Numbered from the stretch's first letter, positions 32,298 through 43,334 are shown. The stretch: DNA of 64,000 nucleotides from Tetragonia tetragonoides (GCA_038025085.1 CM076139.1:19051307-19115306), one strand, 5' to 3'. The notes: a model not told the origin generated them from the sequence alone. Translations and numbers: made by a program.

Positions 32298-32828
32298 CTA
32301 CGATCTACGAGGACCCTCGAACTTCATTGGATAATACTCACAATTTTGTGCTTCATTTTGTTCCACATAATCTACTGGTAATGAAATATACGAAGCTTTT
32401 GCAATGAACTCCTCACTTGGGTTAAATCCATTTTCCATGCACATGACCCTCTTATACCATTCATACTTATCAGGCATGGAAGTTATGTGCATGAAATTGC
32501 AATCAGTGTTTGCAATCCACCTACCCTCCAATTGGAAACAGCCATTAAGACAATACCTGCGATGCAACATAAGGAGTCCATAATGTCTGTGTCTAGTATT
32601 TTGTGTGAATGAAAGAGCCTGATTTCTCCATACAGAAAGGGGCCAAAGCCACTGGAGAAAATACTTCAAGTGAGGGTTATTGTTGTTTCCTATTAAAGTT
32701 TCAACCACATTCAACAACATTTTCAATGGAAAGCTAAAACAAATGGTGTAGATGTGTAATAAATACCATAAGAAAGCCTTAGATTCTTTGCAGAAGTGAT
32801 TTGGTTCACGTATATAAATGGTGTACAT
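32298..32828 (-). CDS. unrecognised 176-codon ORF next to a MULE end
   Basis: An uninterrupted minus-strand frame that begins about 35 bp inside the inverted-repeat junction at 32862 and runs away from it. The composition looks protein-like: Trp- and Cys-containing, with an acidic C-terminal part (YEWYKRVMCMENGFNPSEEF). I do not recognise the family. It could be an accessory MULE gene, an exon of a captured gene, or chance. No clear promoter or splice sites were identified. Confidence 0.35.
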   Translation of the reverse strand: MYTIYIREPNHFCKESKAFLWYLLHIYTICFSFPLKMLLNVVETLIGNNNNPHLKYFLQWLWPLSVWRNQALSFTQNTRHRHYGLLMLHRRYCLNGCFQLEGRWIANTDCNFMHITSMPDKYEWYKRVMCMENGFNPSEEFIAKASYISLPVDYVEQNEAQNCEYYPMKFEGPRRS

Positions 32829-32861
32829 GTCTAATAATAAATACCATAATAAATACCATTG

Positions 32862-33183
32862 ACGATAGAGAGAGAGAGAAAGAAACTGTGGAGAAGGGGG
32901 AGAGAATTAGAGGAGAGAGAAACCGAGAGCTAGAGGCGTTTTTTTAATAAAAATGTAGGCCTTTTTCTACCTATGCACATCTCATGCCCATTCCATAAGC
33001 ATACCATATACATGAGGTTGGGTTCACTGTGTGGGTATTCTATTCACCCACATAGTGTTGGATATAGCTGGACTCTTATGGAATGGGTATGGGATGTGCA
33101 TAGGTAGATAAAGGCCCACATTTTTTTAAAAAAAAAAAGCCTCTAGCTCTCGGTTTCTCTCTCCTCTAATTCTCTCCCCCTTC

Positions 33184-33216
<33 letters not shown>
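32862..33216. repeat. 355-bp palindrome: two MULE-type ends head to head
   Basis: The left arm 32862-32999 and the right arm 33075-33216 are near-perfect reverse complements, for example GGCCTTTTTCTACCTATGCA against TGCATAGGTAGATAAAGGCC. The 75-base centre is itself partly self-complementary (CACTGTGTGGGT and CACCCACATAGTG). The outer parts are GA-rich on the left and CT-rich on the right. Related sequence at 17646-18000 supports the reading as terminal repeats of two abutting MULEs, or a foldback MITE. Confidence 0.85.
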
Positions 33217-33219
<3 letters not shown>

Positions 33220-34580
33220 AATGGTGGTTCATCAACAATGGAGTAGCTAGCACCAAAAAAAATTAAGCCCCAAAAAATCGACTGAATTCTCTTCTGTAAT
33301 TCTCTCCCTTCTCTGTTTGTTTCTTTCTATCTCTCCTCAATGAGATGGCCAAAAAAATCGAATTTTAAAGGGTGAAGGATTGAACATGAAGTAGCTTTGG
33401 GGTTAATTCAGTAGCAGTAAGAAGAAGAGGCGTGTCTTTAGGTATCTAATTCTCTCTCCTCTTCTTGCTCTGCGTGGTTAGGGTTGCTAAAGGTATTAAT
33501 TGCTTATTTTCCCCCCATATTCGTGAATGTCTTTCAATACTCACTTATAATTGCACTTTATGATTGTAAATAGTGGTTAAGGTTGCTCAATTTGAGAAAT
33601 TCTTTGTGGAAAATGGTTATGTGTTGTTTCTTAGATTTTAGGGTTTTGTTGTCTTAAAAGTAGAACCTCAATTTGAGAAATTTATAGGTTTTGGGAACCA
33701 GAGGCGAAGTTGGGCTTCTTACTGAGTCCCAATCTGACTCAATTTTGCCTATAAGGGCCACTATGGACTTGATTGAGTAATAGTTAATTACCTCTTGGAC
33801 CTGTCCCTTTTTATTTGGATAAATCTTCATTCGATTGCACCAAAAGCATAATGAAAAAATACATTGTGTGGCATTATGACACAACAACAAAAGAATTTCC
33901 TAAACTCACTTCATTTATATCTACTACATTTAAAAAACTCAGGAGTAAAAGTGTTAATGGCTTTACGATTCGTAATCATCCTGACCAGTGCATCGAATAT
34001 AACCTATATGTACCAGTTTACCCTACATAGCCACTTGAAATGCATGTAGCCACTTGAAATGCATTTAAGGCCAGCAATCCGCGTTTTGCGTAGTTCATGT
34101 TGATTCTCCCAGTGAGGAACTCAGACCAGGTGGTTTGCTCCTGTGGCCTCGGTTTTCCAATCGTATTTGCATTGAGTAAGAAAATAAAATGGTAGTTGTA
34201 AACCAACATTTTGCTTTTTTGGTTGAACTATAAGTTCTGACTTTATTTTAGGTACCTTGCATTTGAGCTTCTGAAGATCAGGGGGAGATTCATAGAGAGC
34301 TTAGAATCTAACCCTTTTAGAACAGGCAAGCATCATTTAGCTGCAGGAACTAAACACAGATGTAACATTGATTTTCTTTTTGCTGATCTTGAAATAGAAA
34401 ATTAGCAGCTAATAGTGAGACTTTTGTGGGGTTGAGGACATACAGACTATAGCAAACATAATTCCATGAAGCCATATGAAAAAGTGTTATTGATTATATT
34501 CTTATGTGTTTTTCAGATTATTCTATTTGTCTCTCTTTGTAGAGCTTTTACTTATATGAATTATCTTGTAATGAATATAG
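33217..34580. other. presumed leader and first intron of the second MULE gene
   Basis: Starts with the end of a CT microsatellite and a leader-like stretch sharing GCCCCAAAAAATCGACTGAA with the 17970 region. The ORF at 33815-34030 has no recognisable domain. An 18-bp direct repeat (TAGCCACTTGAAATGCAT) lies at 34028 and 34047. Confidence 0.35.
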
Positions 34581-34761
34581 GTGGTATGGCTGGTGATTCT
34601 GGTAAACGAAAGAGAGGGAGACCTCGTAAAACTCATAATGATGAGGTAAGTTATTCCAATTGGCCTTTTACGGTTCATGGTTCGATGTTATAATTTTTCC
34701 AATTGTCCTTTTTGTTTATCTTTTGGTTGTTCGGGAAGTGTCATGTCTCGGGCTTAATTTG

Positions 34762-35318
34762 GTCTTAGTGCAGTACACCTGTCATTGCTGATTGATCAAT
34801 GCCAGAGATATTCTAGTTTCAATTGCATTGGCATGACCACATAACTAATCCGCTATCCAATATCATAACTATATCCACGTCTCAGAAGTGAAGATAGATG
34901 CCTTATGTGAACAATTAGCTAATAAAATTTACAACAAGGTATTAGCTATATCCAGTTATCCACCAATCACAAGATGTTGGGTTTTCTCCATAGTCTTTAG
35001 ACTCGGCTTGATTTTTTGATTGCACCGAAAATTGTATTACTCACCACACTCGGGATATTCAGGAATTGTAGTTCAGAATGTTGTTAAAGATAGTTGCATA
35101 AAAGATTACTACCTAGTTTGAAACTGTCATTCAGCTTCTAGTGTATAAGGATTTCTCATAAATACTACAAGACAAATAATTGTTTGACACTCAAAATTAG
35201 CAAACTGATACTCATATAAATAGACCAAAACCTGTTAAATCAACATCAAAGAAGCTGGCACCCAACAATTTGGTCTTAGTGCAGTCCACCTGTCATTGTT
35301 GATTGATCAATGCTATGG
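34762..35318 (+). repeat. direct repeat pair in the first intron
   Basis: GGTCTTAGTGCAGTACACCT with about 25 further matching bases at 34762-34806 recurs at 35274-35318 with a few changes, 512 bp apart. The rest of this 960-bp intron shows nothing else. Confidence 0.75.
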
Positions 35319-35770
35319 TGGAGTTAACATACAGATATGATTTCCATAGTTTATTTTCTAGGTTAAGTACTATTGTACGATGATTAGTTCCCATAATTTA
35401 TTTTCCATGACTATTAAAATGTATAAGGATATTAATATTAGCCAAAATGACAGTTTAACTAACAAAATGCATAAAATATCATCAAATACTATAATACTTG
35501 TATATTTGAAACATGTTGACTGTACTTGAAAGCTTTTCTTTATTGATTTCGTTTTATTTGATGATAATTTGAACCCTATTTATTTAACGATGATGGTGTT
35601 GTTAGCACTCATTTAAAGAAGAATGCATGCAGACGCCAACCAAACATCAATTGCCGCCTTGAAACTTTTAGTCCAATTGTGAAAGCTTTTGATGGTCGCA
35701 AAAGACGTATAGTGGAGAAGATGGGTTTTGGCCACTTGCTTGAAATAAAGTTGATTTTTGTACCACGACA

Positions 35771-37893
35771 ACTTTGATGTTGGTTGTTGACAAGATTTGA
35801 TCCATCCTTGAAAGTTTTGAGAGTGCGTAAAGATATGAATGTGTACATATCGGCAAAGCAAGTGGGTTGGGTACTAGGGATACCATGTGAAGGGCTTCAT
35901 GTCCCATATGAAGCTAATAGTGTAAATTTGCATATTATAGAGGACATTAAACAGAGTTATATGAAGTCTAGGCGTGGCATCTCGATGGACGAGATTATTG
36001 CAACGGTTGAGGAAAACTTGGCTGACAGTGGGAATGAGTATGAGATTGATTACGAGAAGTTCCAAACTTTGTTTCTAATGATGGTTATTGGATTGTTCCT
36101 AGCCCCTTCTACCTCTAATAATCTTTGTAGTAGATTGCTACCCACTGTGGTCGTTGCTAAGTCTGCGAAGAAGTATGATAGGGCTGATTTTGTGCTGAAG
36201 GAGTTGGTTCATCGGGCTAAGCCTTTCCACCACAAGTTTGTTACTGACAACTATGCCGGTGGATGTGGTGGTTGCGTAATGGTTTTAGCGGTCAGTTATT
36301 CTAACTATTACTTCTAAAAACAGTGATTGATTAAATGTTTTTGTCCTTATAAAATATCAGGTAGCACAGCGTACAAAGAGCATGTTAGAAATGAAAATTA
36401 TTTCCACAAACTACCTAGGAAACCCAAAACATTGACTAACTCCACTTTCCTAATATTATCACCTAACATTCACTCTTAATTTCGCTTAGTATTTTTGTTA
36501 GTACATTGACTCTTAATTGTTTTTCTTATTTTTGTTCTGCCACAAAGATTATGTACCTGGATCGCTTGACGATGTCCCCTGTGAAATAGAATTTTATCCA
36601 CGTTTGAACGCTTGGACCCAAGCTGACCTTGCAACAACCAAGAAAGCAGATAAGAAAAGTAATGAAGACTACGGTGCATCGGAGGTAAATGTTGGAAGAC
36701 TGTAATTATTTATAATGAATTTTTTAATGCCTTAAATATTATTGATCATTGTACTTTGTACAGATGTTTGACGTTGCTTATGGAGAGTCGCATCTTTTGG
36801 GGGTCGCGAACTGGCGCCCCTCCAGTTATTGTTCCTGATAGTGACTCAGAGATTGATATGTCTCCTCGTGACTCCAGACCTAACCCTGGACCTCGGCCTA
36901 AGCCGCGTAGGCTGGGAAAAAATAAGGAACCCATACCTTTCAAACACACTCCCTTTTATCACACGTCCCCTCAGACCCCCACACAACCACCTTTGTGTAC
37001 TGAACATACATCCCCCCTCTCTCATCATTCTGACACATCCACGAGACAGTCCTCTTTGTCTCACACATCCCCTCACAATTCCACAGAACCACGTTTGCCT
37101 ACTGAGAATACACCCCCCTCTCTCATCCTTCTAACACATCCTCGAGATATTCCTCTCCGTCTCATCGAGCACATGAATCATGTGGCCCATCCCATGCTGA
37201 CTATCCTGACATTCACATTGTAGTTACTGAATATGTAATTGCCAACAAATCTGAGTCCCATGCAGTCGATGCAAACAAGAGTGATGAAGTACTGGAAGGG
37301 AAGGGAAAAGTACTAGAAGGGAGTAATAAAGTACTGGAAAGGAAGGGTAACAAGCTTACTTACTCCAGAGGCTCAGCCCTGCATAGTGCAACTCGTAGTG
37401 CAGCTCGTAGAACAACTGAATCACCATTGGGTGATGAGTTTGTGGTAGAGAAGTCAATAAAACATACGAAGAACCAGAATGAGGTGATTAAATATGTAAA
37501 AACTTTCCCAAAACGAAAAAATGAATCAGAGATGTAAGATTCCCACACCCTCTCTTTTAAACAGATTTTCTGGATGAAAATCAAACATTATTCCAGCTTT
37601 ATTTCTACCTCATTACCATCAAATCTGATATACTTTGCACTAACATTTCCTCATTTAGGAGTCCCTTGGTTATCGAATGTGGAACAGTACATGCAACAGT
37701 CGATGATTGCCAATCGCTTTTAGGTGGGAAAAGTGAAGTTTAAAACACGGTAATGGACCTTTTAGTTATTTTATATATGCTCTTTATACTCATATTCCTT
37801 AGATTTTTTACAGATAATCCTATTTTAATGAGTCTGCATTGCAGTATGTTAATGTTGCTGCTAAAATATACACCCTAAGATGGTAAAAAGTTT
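35771..37893 (+). repeat. left arm of a large inverted duplication
   Basis: Matches 42075-39882 in reverse complement over about 2.1 kb, exons and introns alike. By eye identity is high 80s percent with several small indels. The inner boundary is sharp after GATGGTAAAAAGTTT (about 37893); the outer boundary is at ACTTTG (35771). Confidence 0.9.
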
Positions 37894-38484
37894 CGTGTAT
37901 AATATTCCGTCAATAATTACAAAAGGTAGTAGCTCAAGTGGACCTACACAGAAGAATTTTACAAAATATAGATATCCATGATCTTAACAATAACCTTTAC
38001 AAAATATATGGGCTTCACTATTTCCATAATGGCCAAAATAATGGCCAAAATTGTCCACTAACAAAATATGTGGGCTTCACTATTTCCATAATGACCAAAA
38101 TTGCCCAAAATTTTGGAAGAGGCCCTACAAAATATAAATAACTTACAGGTGCCCAAAAATTACAACTACCCATATAGTGCGGGAAGTACATCATGTTTCC
38201 TAAATTAAACCACCAAGGGTGCAAAATTAACACCACCAATGTACAAATTTGTCAAAATTCCAGTACGGTATGTCAATATGCGGGGAGTAGGTGGAGTCGC
38301 ATCAATAACTTTGTCAACAAGTTGTTCTCATCGCCAAATACATGATCAACAAACAAATATGATCACTTCTAAGTGATAGCATCCTTCAACATACAACACC
38401 AATTCCAGTATTCGTCGACCAGTTACAAGTATGGATAAAGATTGACATTGTGGGGGGAATTTCATATGAAACAAATTTACATAC
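37894..38484. other. spacer of the inverted duplication, part 1
   Basis: Beyond the left arm. It contains a 60-bp-period direct repeat: ACAAAATATATGGGCTTCAC at about 37997 and its near copy at 38058, each followed by TATTTCCATAATG and CCAAAAT. No coding sequence identified. Confidence 0.45.
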
Positions 38485-38989
38485 CAATCTTAGGTTGTCA
38501 CATAAACCATCCGCTGAGAACTTGATTGCAGGAAGCATGTAGATCCCGCAACTTTTGCTGAAAAGAGGGTTTATAATTATTAATGAACCACACAGTAATA
38601 ATCGATACTAATACAAATGAAAGAATGTAGCTAATACCATATAAAGTTACATATCGCGTTGTTTTGTCATTTTGAGCATCCGCACTTGCCACTGAGCTAC
38701 ATCGTCACTCCAAGACCCATCCACAATGGCCAGTAAACTTGATATTGCAATGTGTTGTACATTTGAAACGAGGGAGGGTTGATGTCAATATCTCAGTATT
38801 ATCTTTAGTCCCCTACTGCAAAAATGTTTTCACACACATGCCATTACATTTAAAATAGGTTTGTGGAAATTTTCGACGATACTTTCGTGTATGAAATTAA
38901 TTATCCAAATTTGGGATTCACGAACGGAGTACGCCACACAAATCCAATGTCCGTCCTTCAACATTGGCACAAATATATAAGCAAAGCGA

Positions 38990-39857
38990 GATTAGGATTG
39001 AGGTGAAGCCCCCCTTTCAATTAAGGTGTACACTGGGGATTACTTACCACTCCAATTCTTTGTGTTGAATCTCCAAGCTTCCTTACAGCACAAATTAATG
39101 TTTTCCAAAACTGTTTATCAATGTTATCCTCATGTACGTATTTCTGAACATCGATCTGTGACAAAGTATGGTACGAATAGCATATTCGCAAGTAAATGTT
39201 ACGAATGAGAATAGATAAAATAAAGTATGGTACGAATAGCATATTCGCAAGTAAATGTTACGAATGAGAATAGATAAAATAAAGAAGCTAGCACAAAAAC
39301 ATTTACATTCACATATCAAAAAGGCATGGCATGCTATTAAAGTAGTTTATAATTTGACATGATACCCATTTGTTTCAGTGGGGTTCTCGTAGTTCACTTC
39401 GCACAAAAACTAGAACAGTTATAAGAAATTAATAGTAGCAAGTTTTTGTGAAGTAGGCTTTTGAAGCTCACAAAGTACTAATGGGCATTGAGGACATTTA
39501 ATTCAAAGCAAGCTTATAGAAGAGCAGAAAGTACGACACTCACTTTGAAATAGACAGAGTATTAGTTATTGACTTGTTATTCACTATGACAGTTTCAGTA
39601 GAAACTCATTGCCGAGCACAGACATCATTTCACATATCAATTATCAAAAGACTATTAAATTCAAGTGCAAGCTTATAGAAGAGCAAAAAGTACCACACTC
39701 ACTCTGAAATAGACAGAGTATTAGTTATTGACTTGTTATTCACTATAACAGTTTCAGTAGAAACTCATTGCCGAGCACAGACATCATTTCACATATCAAT
39801 TATCAAAAGACTATTACATTCAAGTGCAGAAATAGTTACCCAAAAATAAGGACTCAC
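38990..39857. other. spacer of the inverted duplication, part 2: intronic, with tandem duplications
   Basis: Presumed intron between Ulp1 exons of the right copy. Two tandem duplications: a 59-bp unit (39163-39221 and 39222-39280, AAAGTATGGTACGAATAGCA) and a 159-bp unit (about 39502-39660 and 39661-39828, with AGCTTATAGAAGAGCA at 39511 and 39670). Confidence 0.8.
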
Positions 39858-39881
39858 CATGCACCTCCAACTGGCATCCTT

Positions 39882-42075
39882 AAACTTTTTTTGGCCATCT
39901 TTGGGTGTATATTTCAGCAGCAACTTACCTTCTGCAATGCAGACCTGTTAAAATAGGATTATCTGTAAAAATCTAGGGAATATGAGTATAAAGAGCATAT
40001 ATGAAATAACTAAAAGGTCAACTACCGTGTTTCGAACTTCACTTCTCCCACCTAAAAGCCATTGGCAATCATCGACTGTTGCATGTACTGTTCCACATTC
40101 GATAACCAAGGGACTCCTACATAAGGAAATGTTAGTGCAAAGTATATCAGATTTGATGGTAATGAGGTAGAAATAAAGCTGGAATAATTTTTGATTTTCA
40201 TCCAAAAAATCTGTTTAAAAGAGGGGGTGTGGGAATCTTACATCTCTGATTCATTTTTTCGCTTCGGGAAAGTTTTTACATATTTAATCACCTCATTCTG
40301 ATTCTTCGTACGTTTTATTGGCTTCTCTACCACAAACTCATAACCCAATGGTGATTTAGTCGTTCTACGAGCTGCACTACGAGTTGCACTATGCAGGGCT
40401 GAGCCTCTGGAGTAAGTAAGCTTGTTACCCTTCCCTTCAAGTACCTTTATCACTCCCTTCTAGTACTTTACCCTTCCCTTCCAGTAATTCATCGCTCTTG
40501 TTTGCATTGACTGCATGAGACTCATGTTTGTTGGGAATTACAGATTCAGTAACTACAATGTGAATGTCAAGATAATCAGGATGGGATGGGCCACATGATT
40601 CATGTGCTTGGTGAGACAGAGAGGAATGTCTCGAGGATGTGTTAGAAGGATGAGAGAGGGGGGTGTATGCTCAGTAGGTAAACGTGATTCTGTGGAGATC
40701 TCAGGGTACGTGTGAGACGGAGATGACTGCCTCGTGGATGTGTCAGAATGATGAGAGAAGAGGGAGGTATGTTCAGTACGCAAAGGTGGTTGTTTGGAGG
40801 TCTGAGGGGACGTGTGATGAAAGGGAGAGTGTGCGACGTGTATGGGTTCCTTCTTATTCCCCAGCCTACGCGGCCCTAGCCTACGTGGCTTAGGTCGAGG
40901 TCCAGGGTTAGGTTTGGAGTCACGAGGAGACATATCAATCTGTGAGTCACTATCAGGAACAATAACTGGAGGGGGGCCTAGATCGTGACCCCCAAAAGGA
41001 TGCGACTCTCCATAAGCAACGTCCAACATCTATACAAAGTATAATGATCAATGATATTTAAGGCATTAAAAATATGCATTTTAATTCAATTGTGGGGTTT
41101 GCAGATTCATTTTAAACAATTACAGTCTTCCAACGTTTACCTCCGATGCACCGTAGTCTTCATTACTTTTCTCATCTGCTTTCTTGGTTGTTGCAAGGTC
41201 AGCTTGAGTTCAAGCGTCCAAACGTGGATAAGAATTCCACTTCACAGGGGAAATCTTCAAGCGATCCAGGTACATAATCTTTGTGGCAGAACAAAAATAA
41301 GAAAAACAATTAAGAGTCACTAACAAAACTACTAAGCAAAATTAAGAGTGAATGTTAGGTGAAAATATTTTTTGATGGCATAGGTGAAAATATTAGGTAG
41401 GTGTAGTTAGTCAATGTTTTGGGTTTTCTAGGTAGTTTGTGGAAATAATTTTCATTTCTAACATGCTCTTTGTACGCTGTGCTACCTGATATTTTATAAG
41501 GACAAAAGCATTCAATCGATCACCGTATTTAGAAGTAATAGTTAGAATAACTGACCGCTAAAACCATTACGCAACCACGACATCCACCAGCATAGTTGTC
41601 GGTAACAAACTAGCGGTGGAAAGGCTTAACCTGATGAACCAACTCCTTCAGCACAAAATCAGCCCAATCATACTTCTTCGCAGACTTAGCAACGACCACA
41701 GCGGGTAGCAATCTACTACAAAGATTATTAAAGGTAGAAGGGGCTAGGAACAATCCAATAGCCATCACTAGAAACGCAGTTTGGAACTTCTCGCAATCAA
41801 TCTCATACTCATTCCCACTGTCAGCCAAGTTTTCCTCAACTGTTGCAATAATCTCGTCCATCGAGATGCCACCCCTAGACTTCGTATAGATCTGTTTAAT
41901 GTCCTCTATAATATGCAACTTTACACTGTTAGCTTCATATGAGACATGAAGCCTTTCACATGGTATCCCTAGTACCCAACCACCTGCTTCGCCGATATGT
42001 ACACATTCATTTTTTCACGCACTCTCAAAACTTTGAAGGATGGATCAAATCTTGTCAACAACCAATAGCAAAGTG
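39882..42075 (-). repeat. right arm of the large inverted duplication
   Basis: Reverse complement of 35771-37893, slightly longer because of small insertions, for example about 100 bp of extra intron sequence near 41070-41120 and a doubled ATATTTTCACCTA segment near 41360-41395. Spacer between the arms: 37894-39881, about 2.0 kb. Confidence 0.9.
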
Positions 42076-42401
42076 TACATATACGAGATTATTGCAAATT
42101 AAATAAGTTCAACAAAAATAAGTTATTATCGAAAGATTACCTTTTCTTGTTCTTGCCATTCTAGGGAGATGGAGCGGGATATGAAACATCATCATTGTAA
42201 ACTATCTCACCGTCGGACAAATACTCATCAATAAATGATGAGTTCTCGTCAAATTGACCACTCCATGAGAATCCTATGTCGTGTATAAATTGTCTGCACA
42301 CAAGCGCCAATAAATATCTTGCATGCGTAAGTACCATGCAATTATTCTCGACACGGATCTGATCAAGAACAAACCACTCTGGAGTTTCATACATTGCATT
42401 T

Positions 42402-43115
42402 TCATTGTTCATGCGTTGTTATAAGTACACCAAAGATCTCAAATAAGGCTTTGTGGGCATTGAGCATATTAAGGTGCACCCAAAGACCTTTGCTCTCCAT
42501 CCTTCGAAATGTCATCTCCGAATGGACGTTAAAGTGCCTCTCTATAAGCATATCACTTATCTTTTGAAACTTATCATGTGTGCAATCTAGGACCCAATTA
42601 TTTCTGTCCCCCGTGAGACCTGACATAGATTTCGGAAGTATTTGATTGCCATTATCATCCACCATGCACCTTTTTGCAAGAGATTTACTTAACCGATGAA
42701 CAGCACTTGCTGGATCTCGTCTTCTTCTTGTTGAAAGAATTGCAGTATGTTTGCGTATCCTAGATGCCATAACATGATTCTCAAAATGAATTATGTTAAG
42801 AGCTACTCGTTTATGCTCATTTGCCATACGACCAAGAGTACTAGCTTCTAGTTTTGGCATAGGGAGGTGCATGGAGATGCACTTTTGTTGTAAACTAACT
42901 GATTCTTCGATTCTATGACCCCACTCTAGGTCCAAAACGCCCAACTCTATTGGAGTTGGATCAAGGTCATCTCGTATAATAGGGTACTGGTAGTAGAAAC
43001 TACCTTCGACTTCGGTTAAATTAGACTCATAACCCAGGGCTTGAAAAATGTAGCTTGGTGAGTATCCATAGATAGAATTTTTGTAGATAGTATCAAACTC
43101 CATTGGGTTTTCCAT
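42402..43115 (-). CDS. unrecognised 237-codon ORF with upstream TATA box
   Basis: Opens with ATG at 43115 in a reasonable context (ACCATGGAA) after a pyrimidine/A-rich leader. It is continuous for 237 codons. Visible: an N-terminal Tyr/acidic stretch (YSPSYIFQALGYESN), a basic middle (RIRKHTAILSTRRRRDP, SKSLAKRCMVDD) and a C-terminal part with WVLDCTHDKFQKISDMLIER. I do not recognise the family. The last codons overlap by 11 bp the frame at 42412-42161, which continues in the direction of the Ulp1 gene, so the two may be exons of one spliced transcript. It may be the 5' gene of the right-hand MULE or a captured host fragment. Confidence 0.5.
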   Translation of the reverse strand: MENPMEFDTIYKNSIYGYSPSYIFQALGYESNLTEVEGSFYYQYPIIRDDLDPTPIELGVLDLEWGHRIEESVSLQQKCISMHLPMPKLEASTLGRMANEHKRVALNIIHFENHVMASRIRKHTAILSTRRRRDPASAVHRLSKSLAKRCMVDDNGNQILPKSMSGLTGDRNNWVLDCTHDKFQKISDMLIERHFNVHSEMTFRRMESKGLWVHLNMLNAHKALFEIFGVLITTHEQ

Positions 43116-43250
43116 GGTAGAAGATTGATGTTTTAGTATAAGGGTTTAAAACGGAAAGGGAAACAAAGTTGGATGGTAATGGAATACAAAGAGACAGGAA
43201 GTTATGATTTTCGAAGTTCAGAGAGGGTAGGTCTTAAAGTCCTGATAATA

Positions 43251-43260
43251 GTATTTATAT
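43251..43260 (-). promoter_or_regulatory. TATA box of the 43115 ORF
   Basis: GTATTTATAT on the + strand, so ATATAAATAC on the minus strand, about 137 bp before the ATG, leaving a leader of about 100 nt if transcription starts 30 bp downstream. Good spacing, but AT-rich DNA makes chance matches common. Confidence 0.45.
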
Positions 43261-43334
43261 TCTTAGTATAGTATCTATTATAATAATATGTATAAGTGTA
43301 TCGATAGTATGGAATACTTCCTTTTTAGAAAATA

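Larger units (their letters stand above)
34581..37893 (+). pseudogene. MULE-type gene, left copy: AT-hook exon, DUF1985/PMD-like domain, linker, start of Ulp1 domain
   Basis: Exon 34581-34645 follows an AATATAG acceptor and reads MAGDSGKRKRGRPRK, an AT-hook, then GAG|GTAAGT. Exon from 35606 carries the Ulp1-associated N-terminal domain (RRIVEKMGFGHLLEIK, a TGA at 35774-35776, then TRFDPSLKVLRV, ISAKQVGWVLGIP, KSAKKYDRADFVLKELV). Exon 36548-36684 reads YVPGSLDDVPCEIEFYPRLN. A Pro/Ser/Thr/His-rich linker exon begins at 36763 but is frameshifted by a 1-bp loss near 36793. An exon near 37223-37537 ends KNESEM. An exon at 37660-37745 starts the Ulp1 fold (VIECGTVHATVDDCQSLL) and has a TAA. The Ulp1 catalytic part is missing. 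Such genes are known in MULEs with Ulp1 ORFs (Kaonashi/CUMULE type). Confidence 0.7.
38485..42412 (-). pseudogene. MULE-type gene, right copy: DUF1985/PMD-like plus Ulp1 protease
   Basis: Read from right to left. An upstream exon-like frame (42412-42161, acidic, YLSDGEIVYNDD) ends in a stop near a GTAATC donor. The DUF1985/PMD-like exon spans about 42075-41560, with a 1-bp loss (near 41985) and a TAG at 41611-41613. The linker exon (41029-40553) and the KNESEM exon are open. The Ulp1 start (40116-40024) reads VIECGTVHATVDDCQWLLGG. Then come exons around 39925-39858, 38990-38860 (YIFVPMLKDGHWICVAYS with the catalytic His), about 38760-38650, and 38557-38485 (KSCGIYMLP with the catalytic Cys). 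The residue where Ulp1 proteases have the catalytic Asp reads Asn (IWIINFIHES). Ulp1 enzymes process SUMO; here a MULE passenger, probably inactive. Confidence 0.68.
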
